From: Syntrophaceae bacterium
GTDB taxonomy: Bacteria; Desulfobacterota; Syntrophorhabdia; Syntrophorhabdales; WCHB1-27
Direction of reading: 5' to 3'
DNA: 8,638 nt
NCBI GenBank assembly: GCA_003165115.1
Contig: PLSJ01000447.1
Location: 1-8,638, forward strand
In this document: one piece after another, positions 5,287 to 8,638 of the stretch
Layout: each line of letters opens with the position of its first letter
How positions within the stretch are numbered: the first letter of the stretch is position 1
Notes under the pieces: model-generated
The model's database searches: none
Seen by the model: the letters and a program-made list of their open reading frames with translations, nothing else
What the model was told of the DNA's origin: nothing
Translations under genes and position numbers: made by a program

Positions 5287-5907
5287 TTACCCTCGCGATG
5301 ACCGTTGAGGCTCATGCCTCCGGCAACCATCCGGGATCGGGGACGCATAGGGCAGTAGCCCTCCTTTGCACGCGGGACAGATAGCCCCGTCCGAGGTATG
5401 GTACGCTTCTTTGCAGGAAGGACAAATGGAAATGGGGCTTTTTCGTCTGATCAGGGAGTCGAGCGCTATTTTTACTTCTTCGATGCCGCACAAGTCCGTA
5501 CCCGCCTCCTGTATCTCGCGCAGGAGCGATGCTTCGTCCTGCGCCTCTTTGGGAGTGAGCTTCAGAAACCAGCCTCTGATCTCGGGCCACGTGTCGAGCA
5601 ATCTCCAATCCAGGTAAACCCGCACCCCCTCACCTGTTCTTTTCTCATAGAAAGTCAGCGCATACCGGCCCACGTCGATGACCTTCAGCCACTGGTTGCC
5701 TATGGAACAGGGCGTAAGGAGCTGAACGGCGTCAGGCAGGCATTTCGCGGTCTCGCACACGACGTTGTAGAGTCCGCCCTCAGGCAGGCGCTTGTAAGCG
5801 GCATCGACCATATAGCCTCCTATCAGGACCCCAGGCGCGGGATATCCGTGAAAGGAGGCTACCATTTTCACATATTCGTCGAAGCTGTAAGAAAGGATAT
5901 TCGGCAT
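5287..5907 (-). CDS. FmdE-family protein with C-terminal zinc ribbon
   Basis: This is a 206-residue soluble protein of the FmdE family, named for formylmethanofuran dehydrogenase subunit E but often found without that enzyme. It shows FHGYPAPGVLIGG (19-31), the usual FHGHxxPG with Tyr in place of the second His; CETAKCLPDAVQLLTPCSIGN (51-71), the metal- and redox-like Cys region; and a DVGRYALTFYEKRTGEGVRVYLD strand block. The last 45 residues hold a zinc ribbon with CPSC (162, 165) and CPAC (177, 180). The ATG at 5907 has AGGAGG (5914-5919) with a 6-nt spacer; the frame's upstream extension crosses the hairpin region and is not family-like. Such proteins often sit beside molybdenum enzymes and may bind metal or a cofactor; no formylmethanofuran dehydrogenase subunit appears in this window. 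Confidence 0.85.
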   Translation of the reverse strand: MPNILSYSFDEYVKMVASFHGYPAPGVLIGGYMVDAAYKRLPEGGLYNVVCETAKCLPDAVQLLTPCSIGNQWLKVIDVGRYALTFYEKRTGEGVRVYLDWRLLDTWPEIRGWFLKLTPKEAQDEASLLREIQEAGTDLCGIEEVKIALDSLIRRKSPISICPSCKEAYHTSDGAICPACKGGLLPYASPIPDGCRRHEPQRSSRG

Positions 5908-5986
5908 CGTTTTCCTCCTATGCCGTAGAGCAACTTCCTGGGGACGGTCGCATAATCTCCCCCTCGGGAAAGAACCATACCTGCCG

Positions 5987-6071
5987 AAAAAACCCATGCC
6001 GCGGGACATCCGCAAGCAGGGAACGGACCTTACGACTAGAGCAAAGCCGTTCACCTGGTTGCGGATGTCCC
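5987..6071 (-). repeat. Long near-perfect hairpin plus T6 between the molybdoenzyme and fmdE
   Basis: The arms are GGGACATCCGCAA (6003-6015) with its complement at 6059-6071 (13 bp), CAGG (6017-6020) with CCTG (6054-6057), and GAACGG (6021-6026) with CCGTTC (6047-6052). That gives 23 pairs with one G/G mismatch and one bulged A around a 20-nt loop. In the transcribed direction a T6 run (complement of 5987-5992) begins about 10 nt after the stem base, too far for a textbook terminator but compatible with partial termination or 3'-end protection of the molybdoenzyme mRNA. It could instead be a palindromic mobile repeat. It does not show integron attC core ends. A smaller perfect hairpin with 5-bp stem lies nearby at 6096-6109. 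Confidence 0.65.
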
Positions 6072-6127
6072 TGTTCACCGACAAGCGCCGTCCGCCAGGA
6101 CCTTTCCTGATAGTCCCGTCGCCGCGG

Positions 6128-8182
6128 CTAGCTTTGCAGCTTCACCACGCGGCAGGCCACGCTGTTCATCGTGATATAACCTGAAACTGTGTCCAATAGC
6201 CTGGCATCCAGGAGTATATTACAGTTCGCTTCCGCCCAGCCATGAGGGACCGACACGACGCCCGGTTTGATATTTTCCGTGACGTCGGCCTTTATCTTTA
6301 TCGAGCCCCTGGGGGTTTCGACACCGATCAGCTCACCGTGAACGATACCATATTTCCTGGCCGTGACAGGATGCAATTCCGCTTCCGCCTCCGGTCTCAC
6401 GACCCTCAGGGCGGGCACGTCATGCATCTGCGCATCGATATATTCGACCCGTCTGGCGCCGGTGAGCAAGATCTCCGGATACTCCTTGACTATTTCGGGA
6501 TTCGCCATCAGGCTCTGCTCCGGCTCCACGTGGGTAGGGATACCCGGAAAGCCCAGCTCTTCCATCCGTGGGGAATAGATCTCTATCTTGCCGCTTGCGG
6601 TGCCAAACCCCGACTTTTCAAAAAGCCGGTATTCTTTTTTACCGAAATAGACACCTTCCGGATGATCGGTCAGGTCTTTGACCGTCACACCGCTCGTGGA
6701 GAAGAAGTGTTCCGCCACCTCTTCATCCGTATTCCACGGAAAGTGTTCGGCGTAACCCATCTTGCGACCCAGCTCGCTCCAGATCAGCCAAATCGGCTTG
6801 CTCTCGTAAAGGGGCTCGATCACCTTCTTGCGCAGCATGATGTAGGGCTCGCAGTACGATATGCCGTAAGGGAAGCCGCCTATGCCCGTCTCTTCCAGAA
6901 AGGTGCAGGCCGGCAGGACATAATCGGCAAGCTGCCCCGTTTCGGTCATGTTGGGGTCTATGGAAACGACGAGTTCCTGATTCTTTATTCCCTCCAGGAA
7001 CAGCTTGGTATCGGGGAAGGTCACGGCCGGGTTGCTGCCGGAGCTGATGAATGCCTTTATCGGGTAAGGCTTCCCCGACCTCATCGTTTCCGTCATCATC
7101 GACGCGGAGCCGTAAGGCGGTGGGCGCTTGCCGAACTGGTGGTACACGGGATATTCATCGTATCCGAGAGAATTTTCCTTTATGGGCAGGCGCAGGTCGG
7201 CCAGTCTGATCTGGGGACAGGTAACCCATCCGCCCGGCACGTCGACGTTGCCGGTGATGGCCTGCAATATGGCAAAGGCCCTATTCGTTTGCAGGCCGTT
7301 GGTGAACTGGTTCATGTGGCCCACCCCTTCCAGGATGCAGGCGCCTTCCGTGGTTGCGAAAATGCGTGCGACGCGCCTTATCTCCGCGGCCGGCACGCTG
7401 CTGACGACCTCTGCCTTTTCAGGCGTATATTCCCTCACGTGCTCTATCAGCCTGTCAAAACCCGAGGTCCATTTTTCGACAAACGGCTTATCCCACAGCT
7501 CTTCCTCGATGATGACATGCATCATGGCCAGGGCGATGGCCCCATCCGTACCGGGGCGCGGCTGCAGATAGATACCCAATTTGGATATGGGCGTACGGCG
7601 CGGGTCGATAGTGATGAGCTTTGCCCCGTTTTTGACCCTCTCACGGACCTGTCTGCCCACAGGCCAGTAGCTCTCGTCGGGGTTCCGGCCCCAGAGGATG
7701 ATGCAGTTGGCGTTCACCGGCTCTTCTATCGGATAGCGGCCAAAGGTGATCTGGCGCGCCAGGATGCGGGAACGGAAACAGATGCCCTCGGGATTGAAGA
7801 AGTTGGGAGTACCGTAGGCCCCTCTGAACCGCTGGTTAAAGGCCGCCATCTCGAAGTGTTCGACACCCACCGAGCCGGTCCAGGTCGCCAGGGTATGAGC
7901 CCCATATTTTTCCTTCAACTCCAGCAATTTGGCCCCTATCTCGCCCAGGGCATCGTCCCACGATAATTTCTGAAAACGCCCGTTCACTCTTTTCACCGGG
8001 TGTTTCAGGCGGGCAGGAGAATAAACCAGGTCCACCAGCCGGGCACCCTTGGGACACAACTCACCCTTGTTCAGCCAGTGCTCGGGCATGCCCTCCACTT
8101 TAACCAGCTTGCCGTCTTCCACATACGCGTTTACACCGCAGCAATTAATGCATAAACCACAATCCGTCTTGACGACTTCCAT
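6128..8182 (-). CDS. Cytoplasmic molybdopterin/tungstopterin oxidoreductase (DMSO-reductase family, acetylene-hydratase-like N-terminus)
   Basis: This 684-residue enzyme is complete for the family. The N-terminal [4Fe-4S] site is C8-x2-C11-x3-C15 with C43 in ELCPKGA; an extra Cys14 is present. Cys135 in EGICFRSR is the likely Mo/W ligand. Bis-MGD binding segments follow (WGRNPDESYW, TIDPRRTP), then GSNPA...DPNMTETGQLADYVLPA and a C-terminal MopB domain with SGKIEIYSPR, HPVTARKYG and VSVPHGWAEANCN. There is no twin-Arg signal, so it acts in the cytoplasm, and no FeS or membrane partner adjoins it. The spacing C8/C11/C15/C43/C135 parallels acetylene hydratase, but the residue after the second Cys is Ile, not the catalytic Asp of that enzyme, so acetylene hydration is unlikely. 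The ATG is set by GGAGGT (8189-8194) 6 nt upstream. Substrate unknown. Confidence 0.9.
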   Translation of the reverse strand: MEVVKTDCGLCINCCGVNAYVEDGKLVKVEGMPEHWLNKGELCPKGARLVDLVYSPARLKHPVKRVNGRFQKLSWDDALGEIGAKLLELKEKYGAHTLATWTGSVGVEHFEMAAFNQRFRGAYGTPNFFNPEGICFRSRILARQITFGRYPIEEPVNANCIILWGRNPDESYWPVGRQVRERVKNGAKLITIDPRRTPISKLGIYLQPRPGTDGAIALAMMHVIIEEELWDKPFVEKWTSGFDRLIEHVREYTPEKAEVVSSVPAAEIRRVARIFATTEGACILEGVGHMNQFTNGLQTNRAFAILQAITGNVDVPGGWVTCPQIRLADLRLPIKENSLGYDEYPVYHQFGKRPPPYGSASMMTETMRSGKPYPIKAFISSGSNPAVTFPDTKLFLEGIKNQELVVSIDPNMTETGQLADYVLPACTFLEETGIGGFPYGISYCEPYIMLRKKVIEPLYESKPIWLIWSELGRKMGYAEHFPWNTDEEVAEHFFSTSGVTVKDLTDHPEGVYFGKKEYRLFEKSGFGTASGKIEIYSPRMEELGFPGIPTHVEPEQSLMANPEIVKEYPEILLTGARRVEYIDAQMHDVPALRVVRPEAEAELHPVTARKYGIVHGELIGVETPRGSIKIKADVTENIKPGVVSVPHGWAEANCNILLDARLLDTVSGYITMNSVACRVVKLQS

Positions 8183-8285
8183 TGCCCCACCTCCAAAGAT
8201 CGTTTTCTCGCACACATCCTGACGTCCGTTGGCCTGCCCGCCCAAAAACTGAAGTTAATTCATTTATTACTGAATAACGTTCAAG

Positions 8286-8314
8286 ATTATAATATGATCT
8301 CGCTCCGTTGTCCA
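8286..8314 (-). promoter_or_regulatory. Sigma70-type promoter for the molybdoenzyme gene
   Basis: On the minus strand TGGACA (8314-8309) and a perfect TATAAT (8291-8286) are separated by 17 bp. The start is expected near 8279, giving a leader of about 97 nt to the ATG at 8182. An AT-rich stretch lies just upstream and includes GTAATATTT (8324-8316), which also occurs just upstream of the AOR -35 box. The leader contains a short ATTCA...TGAAT inverted repeat and no riboswitch that I recognise. Confidence 0.65.
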
Positions 8315-8358
8315 TAAATATTACAAAAAGGGTGTTAATATAACAATAACGACGCTAA

Positions 8359-8382
8359 CCGGTGTCCTCCCTCCGACACTGG
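8359..8382 (-). terminator. Weak hairpin after the GspC gene, possible terminator
   Basis: On the minus strand CCAGTGTC and GACACCGG pair with one A/C mismatch around an 8-nt purine loop, 28 nt after the GspC stop. The following sequence (TTAGCGTCGTTATTGTTA) is only moderately T-rich. It could be a weak terminator separating gspC from the molybdoenzyme promoter. Confidence 0.3.
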
Positions 8383-8410
8383 CTCACCATATGAGTCGCG
8401 GCACGTCGAT

Positions 8411-8638
8411 CTATCTTATCTCGTAGCGGAGCGTCTTTGGCTTCCCTTTCCGCAAGACCCTGACCTCGAAGCTTGTTTCGTTCTTCAGCGCCTCATAGAC
8501 CAGGCTCATATCTTCGGTGGAGGAGAGCTTGCGGCCGTTCACTGACCGGAGCGTATCGCCGGGCGCGATACCCAGCCTTTGCGCGATGCTTCCCCGGTCG
8601 ACGGAGACGATCTTCACCCCGTTGGGGCCGAGCTTTAT
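8411..8638 (-). CDS. gspC: GspC-like type II secretion protein, C-terminal PDZ domain (cut by right window edge)
   Basis: The last 75 codons of a protein whose 5' part lies beyond the right edge; the frame is open to the final base. The residues form a PDZ domain: GVKIVSVDRGSIAQRLGI, a carboxylate-binding-type loop and helix, PGDTLRSVNGRKL, a SLVYEAL helix, then FEVRVLRKGKPKTLRYEIR to a TAG stop. Ending the protein with a PDZ followed by L-Y-I/R is the pattern of GspC, the inner-membrane component that links the type II secretion platform to the secretin. A DegP/RseP-type protease or other PDZ protein is the main alternative, because the transmembrane and HR domains of GspC are not visible. 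It probably belongs to a separate gsp operon and is functionally unrelated to its neighbours here. Confidence 0.7.
   Translation of the reverse strand: MKLGPNGVKIVSVDRGSIAQRLGIAPGDTLRSVNGRKLSSTEDMSLVYEALKNETSFEVRVLRKGKPKTLRYEIR

Noticed and set aside
5145..5348. 67-residue minus-strand open frame between fmdE and the 92-residue gene
   Set aside because: It overlaps the end of fmdE in another frame, lacks a ribosome binding site and has no recognisable content; it also runs through the promoter candidate.
6003..6071. Integron attC site
   Set aside because: The long inverted repeat has a suitable size, but the outer ends lack the RYYYAAC and GTTRRRY core sites and no gene cassette structure surrounds it.
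5908..6084. N-terminal extension of the FmdE frame upstream of 5907
   Set aside because: It crosses the long hairpin and is not family-like, and AGGAGG sits 6 nt before the ATG at 5907.
6242..7966. 574-residue open frame on the plus strand
   Set aside because: It is the antisense shadow of the molybdoenzyme, whose minus-strand protein has clear FeS and pterin motifs. The plus-strand translation is Arg/His/Asp-rich with no domain and no ribosome binding site.
8183..8245. 21-residue N-terminal extension of the molybdoenzyme
   Set aside because: The GGAGGT 6 nt before the ATG at 8182 and the usual short N-terminus before the first FeS Cys favour the internal start.

Overview
The window is about 56-58% GC by eye. 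Every gene I can support lies on the minus strand, so transcription runs from right to left. The gene content suggests an anaerobic Desulfobacterota ('deltaproteobacterial') sulfate reducer or syntroph. It holds a BamB-like tungsten aldehyde oxidoreductase, a cytoplasmic molybdopterin enzyme, an FmdE-family protein, and a gene set that I recognise from memory as matching the Desulfovibrio vulgaris DVU_1553-DVU_1557 / TrsS neighbourhood. A type II secretion GspC C-terminus shows the host is diderm. I cannot assign a genus.

Layout in transcription order, from the right edge. (1) The last 75 codons of a GspC-like PDZ protein (8411-8638), then a weak hairpin. (2) A good sigma70-type promoter (8286-8314) driving a 684-residue molybdopterin oxidoreductase (6128-8182). 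(3) A 220-bp gap dominated by a 69-bp, 23-pair hairpin (6003-6071). (4) A 206-residue FmdE-family protein with a C-terminal zinc ribbon (5287-5907). (5) A 223-bp gap with hairpins and a second promoter (5142-5171). (6) A compact operon: a 92-residue protein of unknown function, a 70-residue four-Cys protein (DVU_1557-like), a SAM methyltransferase (DVU_1556/TrsM-like), a C-GCAxxG-C-C protein (DVU_1555-like), a Tes-like radical SAM protein (TrsS-like), and a PaaK-like adenylate-forming CoA ligase (DVU_1553-like). (7) A 272-bp gap with a near-consensus promoter and a 20-bp-spaced direct repeat. (8) The first 106 codons of a BamB-like aldehyde:ferredoxin oxidoreductase (AOR), cut by the left edge.

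The most striking observation is that two of the six genes in the compact operon are interrupted. The methyltransferase has an in-frame UAG followed by 33 more sensible codons. These rebuild a plausible C-terminal beta strand and close the operon gap to 3 nt. The CoA ligase is split by a -1 frame change at a run of five C residues. Its two halves join into a complete 451-residue enzyme if one C is restored. Recoding, pseudogenisation and sequencing error are all open.

Functionally, a module of radical SAM protein, methyltransferase, CoA ligase and Cys-rich carriers sits between two pterin-cofactor (Mo/W) enzymes and beside FmdE. My inference, not shown by the sequence, is that the module modifies or matures a cofactor or substrate for one of these oxidoreductases.
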